Shown here one piece after another: positions 1-14,863 of a DNA stretch of 64,000 nt. Numbering within the stretch: position 1 is the first letter of the stretch; every line of letters starts with the position of its first letter. The notes below the pieces were generated by a model. That model was not told the DNA's origin and did not search any database. It saw only the letters and a list, made by a program, of their open reading frames with translations. This DNA comes from Datnioides undecimradiatus (Eukaryota > Chordata > Actinopteri > Lobotiformes > Datnioididae): positions 7,416,215 to 7,480,214 of the forward strand of contig WARS01000016.1 of the NCBI GenBank assembly GCA_008933995.1, in the 5' to 3' direction. The position numbers were made by a program, and so were the translations under genes.

Positions 1-238
1 GACATCGAAAGAAGTTAACATCAGAGATCAGCAAGCTGCCCTCCACAGACTGGCTGCCAGACCACAAGCCTGTAAGGCTCTCACGTGTACCATACAAAGT
101 GGAAAAAAAAGGGGAGATGTTGAGTGTCGGCAGCTGCATGCACACGAGAATACACACATGCAGCAGCGTGCAGTAGAGTTCTACTCTGTATCCTGTAATA
201 TGTGCACAGGCTTAACATTGTGCCCATGCTTGTATGTC

Positions 239-285
<47 letters not shown>

Positions 286-3200
286 GTGTGTTTTAGGCCA
301 ATCTGGCTGACTGGCTGTCTCACCTGGGTTTGAGTCAGTACTACCAGGTGCTCGTGCAGAACGGGTATGAAAACATTGACTTCATCTCTGACATCAGCCT
401 CGAGGATCTGCAGGAGATTGGCATTACTAAGCTTGGTAAGACGCTGCTACATTATAAAGCCCGGAAATAAAATCATGTAATAACAAAGAAAATAGACATA
501 CAGAGCCTTTGATTTGTTTTACGAAATGGAAATAACAAGTATAACTGTCAAAACCTGTGGAAAGAAGGGGTCATAAGTAGACTTTCGGTGTTCTGTCTGT
601 CTGTACAGATGTTATTTTAATCCCATTATAGATATTTTCCCAACACCTAAAATGAAACTCAACACAACACTCAACACTTCATTTTGTCTATCTTTCATCT
701 TTCCATATAAAAATAATACACATAGATCCCTCAGCAAGACTCTTTTGTGATAATTACCACAACAGTCTATTGTAGCATTTAATAAATAGTTATTCACCTA
801 AAGCTTTGCAGAGGAAGATGAAAATTTTACATTTTTCACAAAGACTCTTTAAAATAAAGTTTGCTGGCTTTAATTTTTTGTGTGTTTTCAACCTGAAAAT
901 CACAGTTTCCTTCTAACTCCCTTCAGGTCATCAGAAGAAGTTGATGTTGGGAGTGAGGAGACTGAAGGAGCTACAGCGAGGAGAGAGTAGCTCTGAGCCT
1001 CCTCAGAGCCCCTCCACACCTCCATCCAGCCCAGGTGGCAGCACCGGCTCAGAGCCTCGGAGGGAGGTGAGGAAGCAGAGGGAAGGTGCCCCCAGCCCAC
1101 TGGCCAAGCCTCGCCCAGGTGTCTCCCATACACAGACCCCTCCCCACACACCAACACAAACCCCACCACAAACCCCCCCACATGCCCGCACCCAGCAGGC
1201 CTCCCCCAGAGCTCGACCGCGTCCCTCCACCCAGATGGCAGCAGCAGATTCGTCAGTACCACTGCTCCGCCTGCCCTGTGAGGAGGAAGAGCGACGGAGA
1301 ACTCACAGCCTGATTGGCTCCGAGTCAGACTCTAGATATGCCACTGTGTGCCGCAGCAGCTCCGCACGTACTGCCGCCCCTAATGATGTCACTGTTAACC
1401 GCAGCCAATCATCAGTCACTCTCCGTCCCCGTCGGAAAGGTCGGCCCCCAACCCCACCTAAGCGGTCCTGTTCTTCCATTACTGGAGGTGATGGGGAGGG
1501 AGAAGGACAGGGGGAGGGGCTACTGGGCCTGCCAACCTATCGAGAGCGGCGAGCCAGTGACTGTGGCAGCCTGGGATCAGCTTTACGATCTCAGGGATCA
1601 GCAGGCCTGGAGAGATCAGAGGGGGCTTCTGGGAGTGTTCGCAGTCTCGCTGCTATGCTGGAAACATCCATTGTGGGTGGAGCCAAAACCTTGCCAAGGA
1701 ATATGGGAGGCAGCACCAGCTACCTACAGGTGTGTGTGTGTCCTTGTGTTGAGTTTTGAGAATCACGTTTAAATTTTTTTATGATGAATATCCATGTATC
1801 ATAATCGTGATCTCCAGGTGAGTCCACCAACACTCCGTCGCCAGGCAGGGGCAGGAGGTCTTGGATCTGAGGATGATGATATCTTAAGTAGACGCAGGAC
1901 CATCAGTGGACCGGAAGGCCTCCCTGGTGATCAGACTAATGTGTTACCTCGGCAACCACCCCAACAACGACCCGAGCCCCGGCCCCGCTCCACTGTAGTC
2001 TCCTCAGCATCAGAGATTACAGACGGCACAGCAACACTCCGAAGGAAGCCACGTCCACTGGCCTCAGACTCCGAGGCACCGGCATCTGTGCCTACCAGTG
2101 TTGTTACCATGACAACTGGCTCTGACACTATACGCAGGAGGCCGCGCACGTCTGAGCACACAGAAAGTGTCAATCAAAGCAATAACCAATTAGACTCTCC
2201 CAGCAGTCAGACAGATAGTAGCCGGAAAAACGGAGGTGAGCCACAGCAGAACGGTGGCGTGGTCCTGAGGCGGAGGCCAGTGTCTGAGGTGCCTGACAGG
2301 ACGGAGGCCAACAGGGAGAGCTGTGAATGGATGGAGGCTAGGAAGTCTCTAAAGCCACCGGTTTCACCCAAACCATCCACAGTTGCCCTGAGGAAGACAC
2401 AAGCTGACCCCCCAACCCCGACTCGCAGGGTCCCCATACCTGGTCCTGATAGCACTGAGACCGCACAGAGTCCTGGTGAGAAACACAAACGCCTACACAC
2501 AAGCTTATCATAGCACATCGTTAGTTTTTAGCTGTTTTAGCGGGATTAAAATTACAACAAGCTGTTCTTTTTAAAATCATAAATACGAGAGAAATTATTA
2601 TTGCTGCATATATTACATTTGCCTTCAATGACAAATGGTCATTAAAGTCCAGATGAACCATCATTCTGAGAGCATGTAGCTTTCCTATAGTGAAGTATTT
2701 CAGAAGGAAACAGGTTCAGGAGGTGAGAAGTAACTTTTGGAGGAATTTGAATGTTGAATGTTTCATAACATCAGTCACTTAGGGCTCGTATTTGTGTCAG
2801 TGAAAACTTGTGGTTACGAAAACTGACATAACTTCTTCTGACTCTCTGACCAGAACCGAAGCGTGTCCCTCCACCTGTATCCCCGAAGCCCCGTGGACCT
2901 CCTACAGCACCTAAACCAGGCAAAGCAATAGTAGCTTCAGCTACCATGAGCCCAAGTCCTGCTGCCACCAGCCCAACTGCAGCCAGCCCCACCCCGACCC
3001 CCAAACCCTGCTCTCCACTCTCTGCCTCAGCCCCTCTTCCAGCTCCTGACACCCCTTCTGCTCCTTCCCTCTCTCCGGGACTCCCTCTTACTTCCCCCTC
3101 TCCAGCCCAGAGTCCATCCACTCCCTCGCCACACCCCATCAAACCTCCACGCTCCTCCATTGCCGGTCTCTCCATCGACCTGCTTGGTGGACGGGAGGTG

Positions 3201-5745
3201 GAGGAGGAAGAGGAAAGGAGGAGAGAGGAAGAGGAGAGGAGGAAAGAGAGGGAGCACAAGAGGCACAAGGAACAGGGGGAGGAGGAGAGAAAGAGAGAAG
3301 AGAAAGAGAATCTGAGAGAGGCGGAGGGTCAAGTAGAGGAAGCCGTGCAGGAGGAGGAGGTGCAGCAACGTTTGGAGGAGACCAGTGCCTCCTTGGCTGC
3401 AGCTGTGCAGGCTGTGGAACATAAGATCAAAGAGGAGGATGCACAAAACGAGTGAGTATTTATGAAGTGAATCTTCAGATTTCACCACAGAATGTGCCAT
3501 TTATATCCAACAGCAGCCTCTCTCAACTACTTGTCGGCATCTAAGTTGATGATGAGGGGATCAGAGCAGAAATTAGCTTTTCCTCACACAAAGAGGAGCT
3601 GCAAAGACATCAAGTAAAAGTCCCATTCATCATCTGCATAGACAATGGTTTGATGTCCATCCAAGACTTTAATACACAGGATACTCTGGTGTGCACAAAA
3701 AACTTAATGAAATAGTTCAACATTCTAGGAAATGTGCTTACAAACTTACAAGATCGATATGACTCTGATTTCTGCTGGAGTCAGGACTAGTTAGCCTAGC
3801 TTAGCATTGTAACTGTGGATGGGGTACAGCTAACTCAGTTATCTTCTAAATTAAAACATCAGTAAAGTCAATAAATGATCACAGTGCATCTTCAATCCAC
3901 GCTTTGCCATACACATTTACCTATTTGCACTTGAGCATGTGCAGAAGTTTATTGTGTGGTGTACATTTTCACATATTTTAATATTTTTGCATCTTTCTAT
4001 CCTACTAGAGTGATAGGTCACGAGTGAGCCCCACTGCATGAACAAAACACATAATAAAATAATCTCACCCTCAGAACAAAAGGAAATAAGCCTACTGCTT
4101 TAAAATGTTGAACCGTTCCCTCGAGGAGATAAGTCACTTTCTACTCCTGGAAACATTAAATCACTGAGTTTAAAGCCAGCTAAAGCCAGACAGCCAAGTT
4201 TTCACTTTGTAGACACCTGATAAAACATTCAGTGTTTTAAATCACGTTCATTCATTGTTAAATTATGGGTCAGTGGTGCAGTCTGCAGTGTTTTGTCCCC
4301 ACTTGCCAAATTACACTGTTCTAAATTTGCCACAGCTCTGATGTGTGCCTCTGGCTGCCATCTACACCACAGCAACGGTTGCTAGGGCTGATGTGTACTG
4401 TAGTATTTAGAGCCTAACACCAAAACAAACAGGCAGAAATGAGTTTGCAACATGTTTGTAATATAATATGCATGATTGCCATGACATAAAGTTGCTGTAG
4501 TCTCAAAGGTTTCAGTCGTTGTTGGTTACCATGGTTACAGCAAATGTGTTTTAATACTACAGCAAACACTCTCAAAATTACAACAGTAACTGGTTTGTCT
4601 GTTTGGAGCACAACCAAAAAAATACATTGCATTTCCTGTGCAGCTGGAGCACTTGTTCCATTTGCATTAGTTGTGGTTTAATACAGCTCTGACATGGAGA
4701 GTGAACAGTAAGCACTGAGGCTGGTATTAATCAGATCAAACTGCATGCTGCATGCTGTGAACCCCTGGTATTTATGTAGGCAATCTGAATCCAGAGTAGA
4801 AAGAGCAGGAGGAGTGAATCACCTCCTAAAAAAACCCAACTATTATTCAGAGAGATAGAAAAACACTAAGTTGAAAAACTTTGAATGACATTATTTAACT
4901 TTCATTTTAATTGCAGAAAGGTTCATAATATTATTAGAAATAGGATCTGATTTGATGAATTTTCTAGTATCACAATTTTCAAATGGGCATATATATCTAT
5001 AGATATACTCAGTATATATATGCATATGATCTAATATTTCTATAACAATGCATCAAACAGAAAATGTAAAAGGACATCGCTTGTAGTGATGAATTTATCA
5101 CCTGAGTCATCAGCTCAATTCAGCTCATTTTCACTTTTCTATTTCTGTTCACTCTCACTGTGGTTTGCGCAGCAGGCAGCTTATTTCAACCCCAATAACC
5201 CCAGGTGGTGACTTGCTTGTGAACATAGTAGAACATTTATAGCTGCCAAGAAACCCGATGTTTTACTAAGGAGTTGGGTTTACTAAACAGATTAGGCTTC
5301 TGAATCAGGTGGCGTTACATTGTTGTTCCATGTCTGCTGGAGGTGTAAATAAGCACCCATTTGCTCACATATCAGTCGACCATATCAGTCGAAAACGTGA
5401 CAATATGTCAGTGTTGTGTTCTGTTAACATCAGTTATTTCCTGTGATGTATTGATAAATTATAGAGGAAATATGTGTGCATCTGTGCCGAGGGAGATTGC
5501 AGTTATCATGAAAATAGGTCTTGCTAATTAACAGTGTGGAGAAGTAGCAGTTCTGCTGTCCACTTCACGTCTCTCATGGACTGCTGTGACTGTGCTGTCG
5601 GCCTCATTATCAGCTAAACTCTTCCTTTTTTTGCTGTCCATCTCCCAGCTCTCTTTCCAGCAAAAAGACAACGGTCTCCATCTTGGATGACATCGGCAGC
5701 ATGTTTGACGACTTGGCAGACCAACTGGATGCAATGCTGGACTGA
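1..5745 (+). CDS. caskin1: Caskin-1, C-terminal half (5' end lies outside the window)
   Basis: Multidomain neuronal scaffold that in mammals binds the CASK CaM-kinase domain and polymerises through tandem SAM domains. Coding exons seen: <1-71, 297-435, 927-1729, 1818-2475, 2854-3451, 5649-5745. Phases agree at every junction and give about 787 residues. The first two exons and the start of the third encode the end of the SAM1-SAM2 linker (STDWLP) and SAM2 ([17 protein letters not shown], then [18 protein letters not shown]). A long low-complexity Pro/Ser/Arg region follows, with [15 protein letters not shown] runs near 1135-1190 and recurrent TLRRKPR/VVLRRRP basic patches. A Glu/Arg-rich probable coiled coil lies at about 3190-3440. 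The last exon encodes the caskin C-terminal motif ([17 protein letters not shown]) and ends in TGA. CASKIN1 is preferred over CASKIN2 because of the neighbouring SNORD60 host, gng13 and chtf18. The ankyrin and SH3 parts are upstream of the window. Confidence 0.93.
241..290 (+). repeat. (GT)n microsatellite at an intron end
   Basis: A run of about 16 TG units followed by interrupted TG/TA units. It sits immediately before the acceptor of the caskin1 SAM2 exon (AG at 295-296) and takes the place of a normal polypyrimidine tract. Confidence 0.95.
3452..5648 (+). other. last intron of caskin1
   Basis: Donor GTGAGT at 3452, acceptor CCCAG ending at 5648, joining phase 2 to the short terminal exon. 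It holds one dispersed teleost repeat (about 3708-3840). The rest is AT-rich unique-looking sequence in which I recognise no gene. Confidence 0.75.
3708..3840 (-). repeat. dispersed teleost repeat, degraded copy
   Basis: Begins AATAGTTCAACATTCTAGGA and ends with a GTTAGCCTAGCTTAGCAT segment. This matches, from memory, the reverse complement of a very common percomorph repeat whose + sense contains ATGCTAAGCTAAGCTAAC and ends near TTGAACTATTCC. A second, opposite-orientation remnant lies at about 45795-45885. Family name not assigned. Confidence 0.6.
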
Positions 5746-7605
5746 TGTCCTGCCAACGTCTCATTTCCAACGAGCCCTTTTCCCTCTCCTCACCCCCGCC
5801 CTCATCATGTGTAGGTGTATCAAGAGAACTCTCCCAAGGCTCGATGCTGGCGCTCTGAGAGTGTGTGTGTGCGTGTTTGAGCGTGCGTCCCTCCTGCGTG
5901 AGCGCTTCTTATGTAGCCTTGTACAGTACACTGAGGAGGGAGTCCTCTGATGCGGTAGCTCTAGTATGCCTTCCGATTCGAGGAGGCCGCTCCCACACAA
6001 CCTCTGACCTCTGCAGCCCAGCGAGTCACCGCCGCCCAGCCTCAGACGGCTGCGTGCATCGAGAAGCACAATCATTTTCCTCATCCTTTTATCTCTGCAG
6101 ACTCTGACAGAGATCCTAACTCGGTCAGACAGGGAGACAGACAGATAAGCATATTGCTTGCAAAAATAAGCACATAAACTGACTGACAGACAGGCAGATA
6201 GATAGCCAGATAGATGGACAAGACGCATACAGATGAGACACTGGAGAGAGTTTTTAAAAGCACATGGACAGACAGGCTGCTCTCTGGGTCCGTCTCACTC
6301 CTGCGATGTCAAAAGGAGGCATCTTTTTCCAGATGAATCGTAGCCTCTGTTTCTCTTCTGTATGAGTGGAGGATTGTGGTTAGCCAGACTTCCTGAATCT
6401 GTGTGTTGTCTCTTTTCATGTCGTTGTTGTTGCCGTTGTTGTTCTTGTTGCCGTTGTTGTCGTTTCGAGCGTGCGTGTGTGTGTGTAGTCCCTGCTGATG
6501 CTCATGTCAATGTCCTCCCACTCGTACAGTAGTTACTCTAATGATCAGAACGACAATATAGATGTGTGTCCATGAATTTCAAGACACTAACACACACGCA
6601 AATAAACACACACACACATACGCACATTACATTGGTTGTAATCTCGCTGGTGTCATGCTTTCTTGGTGTTTAGCTCCATCTATGGAGGTTTGCTTGGAAA
6701 TGAATCTACACATTTACATCCGCACAACTACATGCATAGACACATATATACAAGCACACTCATGCGGTGTATCCCTTTGTCCTGCTGCAGTGAACAGTGT
6801 TTTTAAAAGATAATCCTATATTTCAATGCTTTATATAGTACATCCAGTATACATACATAGAGTTTATAATATACCTGGGTATTTGAGCTATTAGAGCTCC
6901 CTCTAGTGTTGGTTAGTGAAACTGCCTCTAATCTGCCCACCTTCCATCTTGTCTTGCCCCCCTTTTTATCGCCCTCTGTGTCCGTTTTGTTAACTCTGCA
7001 TCTCTCTGTGCCTTGGTAGTGTTCTTTCATATACTCAGTGTATTTTTTGTTGGGGTTTTTTTCTCTTGATTTCCACTCCAAACTTTAATGTTTCTTCTGG
7101 TTCCTCACAACCCTTTGCCCCTTTGTGTGCGTGTGATGTCAAAAGTAGCTTATAGGTTGAGTTGTGAGTCCTATATGATCCCTTAAATCAATCTGCAGTC
7201 CTCCTGTAACCATGGAGAAGCCTTGTACGAGCTCATATAAGCCCTCCTGTAAGCTGTAATAAATTGGCTCAGCTCCTCCTCGGCTCCCCAGTTTTCAGTG
7301 GTCCCCCATGTAGGCCAGACAGTGGATCAACTACCAGTGTTCATCCCAATGAAGAGTCCACTTGTATTTTTATGCTCTTTGAAAACAAAGATATATTTGA
7401 GAGACAGATGGTTCTATGTGAATAATAACAAGATAATTATAGACATTGAAGTGAGGTGAGCTGGTTGAGCCTGTACATTTATGGTTGAGTTCCGGATGTG
7501 TTGTGACGGCTGTTGTGCCATGGTTGGGTTTAGGTTGTGTTTCTGCTGTGACGATGCATTCCTGTACAGCTGTGATCAGAATAAATGTATAAATTAAACC
7601 TTACA
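5746..7605 (+). other. caskin1: caskin1 3' untranslated region with poly(A) signal
   Basis: About 1.9 kb follows the caskin1 stop with no credible coding frame. An AATAAA at 7580-7585 is a plausible poly(A) signal, with cleavage near 7600. The stretch carries GT-rich patches (about 5860-5880, 6470-6490) and (GTT/GCC)n-like runs near 6420-6465. The 3' limit is inferred from the signal only. Confidence 0.6.
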
Positions 7606-7802
7606 CGACTCCTGAAGTGTGTTTTTGTAGATCTCAGTCTCACTATTCTGTGAAGGCTTTTCACAACTTTTTTTCAGAACCAGGTTTTGCTGGTATGTGC
7701 ACTCTGCAATTTGCTCCAAATGTGCTTACACAGAATTAGACATAACAGGGAAGAAGAAGAAGACAGCTGAAGCAATAAGGGCAGATGGGAATGTTACATA
7801 TG

Positions 7803-7840
7803 TAATTTCCCTGGTGTGGGACTAATAAAGGAATCTAATG
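7803..7840 (+). repeat. 3' tail fragment of a teleost L2-type LINE or derived SINE
   Basis: Contains AATTTCCCTGGTGTGGGACT followed by AATAAAGGAATCTAAT, the 3' tail signature widespread in fish L2-type retroposons. Only the tail is present, as expected for 5'-truncated copies. A second copy in reverse orientation lies at 61934-61978. Class is assigned from memory. Confidence 0.65.
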
Positions 7841-8550
7841 TGAATGTGAAAATAGTGTATAGATAGAGTCATAAAGCATCAGTGAGCAATAACATTAATA
7901 AAAATTCTAAACACATGTCATTTGGCCTGTGAATTGGACACAATACAGTTATTGTATAGAAGTAATATATAGATGTTTTTATTATGCAGATACTACATAT
8001 GTTTGGATTTTTCAAACCTGGCTATGATATCAGTTTAGGCTAAATATTTTAGGTTTTGGCATGAAAAGGTATAAATAAATATTTTTTAAATCAGAATTAC
8101 TTAGCTGGCAATGAATAGTAGGCTTTGAAACAGCACTCCATGTACAGAGATAACCAAAAATTAAACTAGAAAATTGAATATGTTTATTTTTTTTTAAATG
8201 TAATTTAGTGGCTTTTTAAATCCTGAGAAAATTGTGTAGGGTTTTGTTGGAGGAGGGGACTTTGGCCTCAGCATTTCTTAAATCGCAGTTGCAGCCCTGA
8301 TTACTTTTATCTCAAATATCACTGCATGCTGTAGCAAAACATTTACCTTAAGGTCTTTTTTTAACTGCACATTTGAGTTTAGGCTTTCAGGGATACAGTG
8401 ACTGTGCTACTTCAAACTCTTAAATGGGTTTCACTTGGTGTCGAAACGGTGGGGAAAACGGTGTGGGCAAATTAAAAAAAATAAAAATAAGAACAAAAAG
8501 TATATCCCACTCTAAACTGGATAAAATGACTTGTTTCCAAACAAACTACA

Positions 8551-8613
8551 ACTACAACTCCCGTGGAACATTGACTTAGTTGTGGCTTTTTAAGGCTCAT
8601 GGGAAATGAAGTT
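8551..8613. promoter_or_regulatory. two facing ZNF143 (Staf/SBF)-like sites
   Basis: ACTACAACTCCC at 8551-8562 on + and, on the minus strand, AACTTCATTTCCCATGAG at 8596-8613. Both fit the core of the ZNF143 motif (ACTACAATTCCCAGCATG-like), which marks many housekeeping and small-RNA promoters. They lie about 270-330 bp before the likely first exon of the snoRNA host gene. Function is inferred. Confidence 0.5.
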
Positions 8614-9725
8614 ATTCAGTGCTAACAAATCATTGCTGTTTTAAGACCAGTTGTTCACGCATGTTGTCCAGTACATTAATTGGAGCCTTGCTAATCGGGT
8701 AATATGGTCAGATAAGTCCATATGTTCCATATGTTAATGTGTTTTGGTTTTTCAGAGGATCAAATGAATGTAGCTGGATATGTAGCTAATGTTAGCTAGC
8801 TAACAGCTAGCCCAGGAAGGGGAGGGAGTTCAGCCCTGCGTTGGACGGAAGCCGTAATAGGACATCCCCTCAGTCACTAACTCTCCGCGGTCAGCACTGC
8901 AACAAACATGAGCGGTCGTTGCCACCGTGTTTTCTCCAAACTCTTGGCAGCAAAGATGGCCAGGCCTGATCCGTTTGGCTGAAAGAAAACCAGCCGGTCA
9001 CCAGGGAGAATTCAAACAGTGAGTATATTTGTATTAACATGTTTAAAGTTGTATCACAACTTTCACCATGTTTGTCTGAACAGTAACACGTGGCTGCCGT
9101 GGAGGAGCCAGAGCTAACACATCAGACTGATCAGCACCACGTGGTGTTTCCATCAAATGTGATTTGCATCAGCAGCTATAACGTTATTTTTAATTACGAC
9201 TTCTGGTTTATCTTACGCTGATCCGCTAGTCAAGTCTGCGCAATCACGACTTAATCGCTAATTTACTTAAATTGCTTTTCACACAAGTTTTGTCTTGATT
9301 AATGACCACATCAATCAGTCTCATCCTCCACATTGTGTTATCCAAAGATGTTGTGAAGGCATGTGTTCACTATCAAAGTTGTTGAGGAATTAAATATTGA
9401 GGTATCTATATAGAAATATAAGGCATTACAGCTCATCCAGTTATTCATGAACCTTGTCTGCTCTCTTTGATTAGCAGGTCACATGGAGGCATGCTGGAGT
9501 CGCTCTCTTGATCATCTCCTTAACTGGGAAAAAAAAAAAAAGAAGTGACTCACCCTAAAGATGACTGTCACTGGGTCATGGCAAATGTGAGTTAATCTGC
9601 ATGCAGAACACGGGGAGACAGCTGCCTTGAGTCAGTCTCTGAAGGATGAGTGCTGAGGTTAAAGTTGAATGGCTCGGCTGCAGTGAGCACTGGTGAGTTC
9701 ACGCTTTGGCACAAGGGACCATTTC

Positions 9726-9814
9726 AGCCTGTGATGATGAACTAAAATGAACTTTTCTGACACCTACTATGAGAGCTGAACTTCAGCTCCTGATTCTAAC
9801 TTTATTCTGAGGCT
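9726..9814 (+). ncRNA. snord60: C/D box snoRNA, SNORD60-like, copy 1
   Basis: Terminal stem AGCC/GGCT. C box GTGATGA at 9731-9737, D' box CTGA at 9757-9760, C' box TATGAGA at 9768-9774, D box CTGA at 9807-9810. The D'-C' segment (TTTTCTGACACCTACTATGA) resembles vertebrate SNORD60, as does the following GCTCCTGATT. It sits in the intron 9693-9889 of the host gene, in the usual place ahead of the acceptor. C/D snoRNAs guide 2'-O-methylation of rRNA; SNORD60 is assigned to 28S rRNA in mammals. Confidence 0.85.
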
Positions 9815-9993
9815 CAAGAGCTGTGTTCGCCGTAAAATTTTCACTTTTCCCAAACTGTTTTCATAAAACTGTCCCTTTTTCATTTACAGGTAGAGAATAA
9901 GAGCACTGGAAGCTTCAAAGCCGGCTCTTATTGACCTCACCGTGTTTCAGAGCTGGTGAGTCCATGCAGTATACCGACAGTAGAATAACTTCT

Positions 9994-10082
9994 AGCCTGT
10001 GACGACAAACTAAAATAAACTTTTCTGACACCTACTATGAGAGCTGAACTCCAGCTCCTGATTCTAACTTTATTCTGAGGCT
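9994..10082 (+). ncRNA. snord60: C/D box snoRNA, SNORD60-like, copy 2 (weakened C box)
   Basis: Near-identical to copy 1, with about five differences in 89 nt. Stem AGCC/GGCT, D' CTGA at 10025-10028, C' TATGAGA at 10036-10042, D CTGA at 10075-10078. The C box is GTGACGA (9999-10005) instead of GTGATGA. It lies in host intron 9956-10156. The changed C box could reduce snoRNP assembly, so this copy may be decaying. Confidence 0.75.
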
Positions 10083-10239
10083 CGTGCAGGAGTTCGTATG
10101 TTCACATAATGAAAGTTTCTTTATGGGAATTAAAACTGAGCGGCTCTCTTTTGCAGTTTGACTCAGATGACCGACGTCTGGCGATCTAGGTGGTTTTCAT
10201 GGTAAGTCTGTGTGTGTGAATGTCACACATGTACTGCGC

Positions 10240-10320
10240 AGCCATTGATGATTTAGTAACTGTTTTCTGACACCTCGTATGAGAGCTGCTTGCTCCTGAT
10301 TCTGTCGCGCATCTGAGGCT
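10240..10320 (+). ncRNA. snord60: C/D box snoRNA, SNORD60-like, copy 3 (closest to the mammalian form)
   Basis: Stem AGCC/GGCT, C box TTGATGA at 10245-10251, D' CTGA at 10267-10270, C' TATGAGA at 10278-10284, D CTGA at 10313-10316. The segment TTCTGACACCTCGTATGAGA agrees best with mammalian SNORD60 as I remember it. It lies in host intron 10202-10390. The stretch before the D box differs from copies 1 and 2, so the D guide may have another target. Confidence 0.85.
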
Positions 10321-10545
10321 ACAAGGGATCATATTTCTGTTTGTCTGCCATACAAATTGCTGTAGTCTGATCTGCGTTCGTCTGTTTCAGGTGCCACTTC
10401 CTTCCATGGACAAATGTCATCCGAGACCAGAAAACCGCTGCGCTTGAGCAAACTGATTAAACCTGATTAAGAAACCACACTTTTAAATGTATAGAGTTCT
10501 TGTACTGTCAACTTGCATTTGTCAAATAAACAGAAACTGAGTTAA

Positions 10546-11109
10546 ATGTCGTCTTGAATGGTCTGTGTTAGGAAACATTGATACCATCTGTGTATTTCAC
10601 ACCCAATTTATTTTTTTTTTATAAAACATTACCTTAGGTTAGACATTTATCACGATAGGTGCATTGTGCAGTTTGATCCCAAACATGTGTCTCCAATGTT
10701 TTACAGCAGCTTTCAATGTTACTCAAACCATTTACACTGTTCATAAAACATCAGCTGTTTATGATTCAAATGTGCAAGTCTGGTTAAGAGTCCCACACTT
10801 GTATTTTGACCCTTTTTTTGGCATCAGGATCATAGTTTGAGCCTTTTGAATTGGATTTAAAAGCAGTGGAGGACCTGTAGGGTCACACCAACAGCTGCCT
10901 TTCATTTGACCTGAAAATGAGCCTGAGACGAGTGGAAAAAGAGGTTACACACTGCAGTCTTGAAAGCTCAGTGCCAAAAATGATGTCACGCTAATGGGAA
11001 TCAATGCAGCACCAAAGATAAAAAGCCATGAAATCCCCAGATTGTTCTTGTGACACATTGGACTGTGAAAATATGACTTTTAAACGTCTCATTTCTCATT
11101 TTCCTGGGA

Positions 11110-11110
<1 letters not shown>
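10546..11110. other. spacer between the snoRNA host gene and gng13
   Basis: About 550 bp with no open frame of note and no recognised repeat. It probably includes the gng13 promoter; I see no unambiguous TATA box. Confidence 0.5.
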
Positions 11111-14860
<3,750 letters not shown>

Positions 14861-14863
14861 GGA

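Larger units (their letters stand above)
7606..8880. other. intergenic spacer between caskin1 and the snoRNA host gene
   Basis: About 1.27 kb, AT-rich, with no open frame of note. It holds the L2-tail fragment near 7803 and, at its 3' end, two facing ZNF143-like sites (8551-8613) that probably belong to the snoRNA host promoter. Confidence 0.7.
8880..10545 (+). ncRNA. spliced snoRNA host gene (SNHG19-like) carrying three SNORD60-type snoRNAs
   Basis: Splice signals give exon 1 about 8880-9018 (donor GTGAGT), an exon region about 9478-9692 (acceptor TTAGCAG, donor GGTGAGTTC; it could contain a further small intron), exon 9890-9955, exon 10157-10201, and a last exon from 10391 with AATAAA at 10525-10530. 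Each of the last three introns holds one C/D box snoRNA. No exon has a conserved open frame; exon 1 contains only an ATG frame of about 24 codons starting near 8908. In human, SNORD60 lies in SNHG19 on 16p13.3 near TRAF7 and CASKIN1, so position next to caskin1 supports orthology. The 5' end is not fixed. Exon 1 has a pyrimidine-rich CTAACTCTCC start candidate, as in 5'TOP host genes, and AAGATGGCC, a possible YY1 site. Confidence 0.72.

Noticed and set aside
2771..3500. Minus-strand frames of 157-165 codons
   Set aside because: Shadows of the proline-rich and Glu/Arg-rich caskin1 exons on the other strand.
9478..9692. Possible fourth snoRNA in the second exon region of the host gene
   Set aside because: Short TGATGA-like and CTGA-like pieces occur but without a terminal stem or correct spacing.
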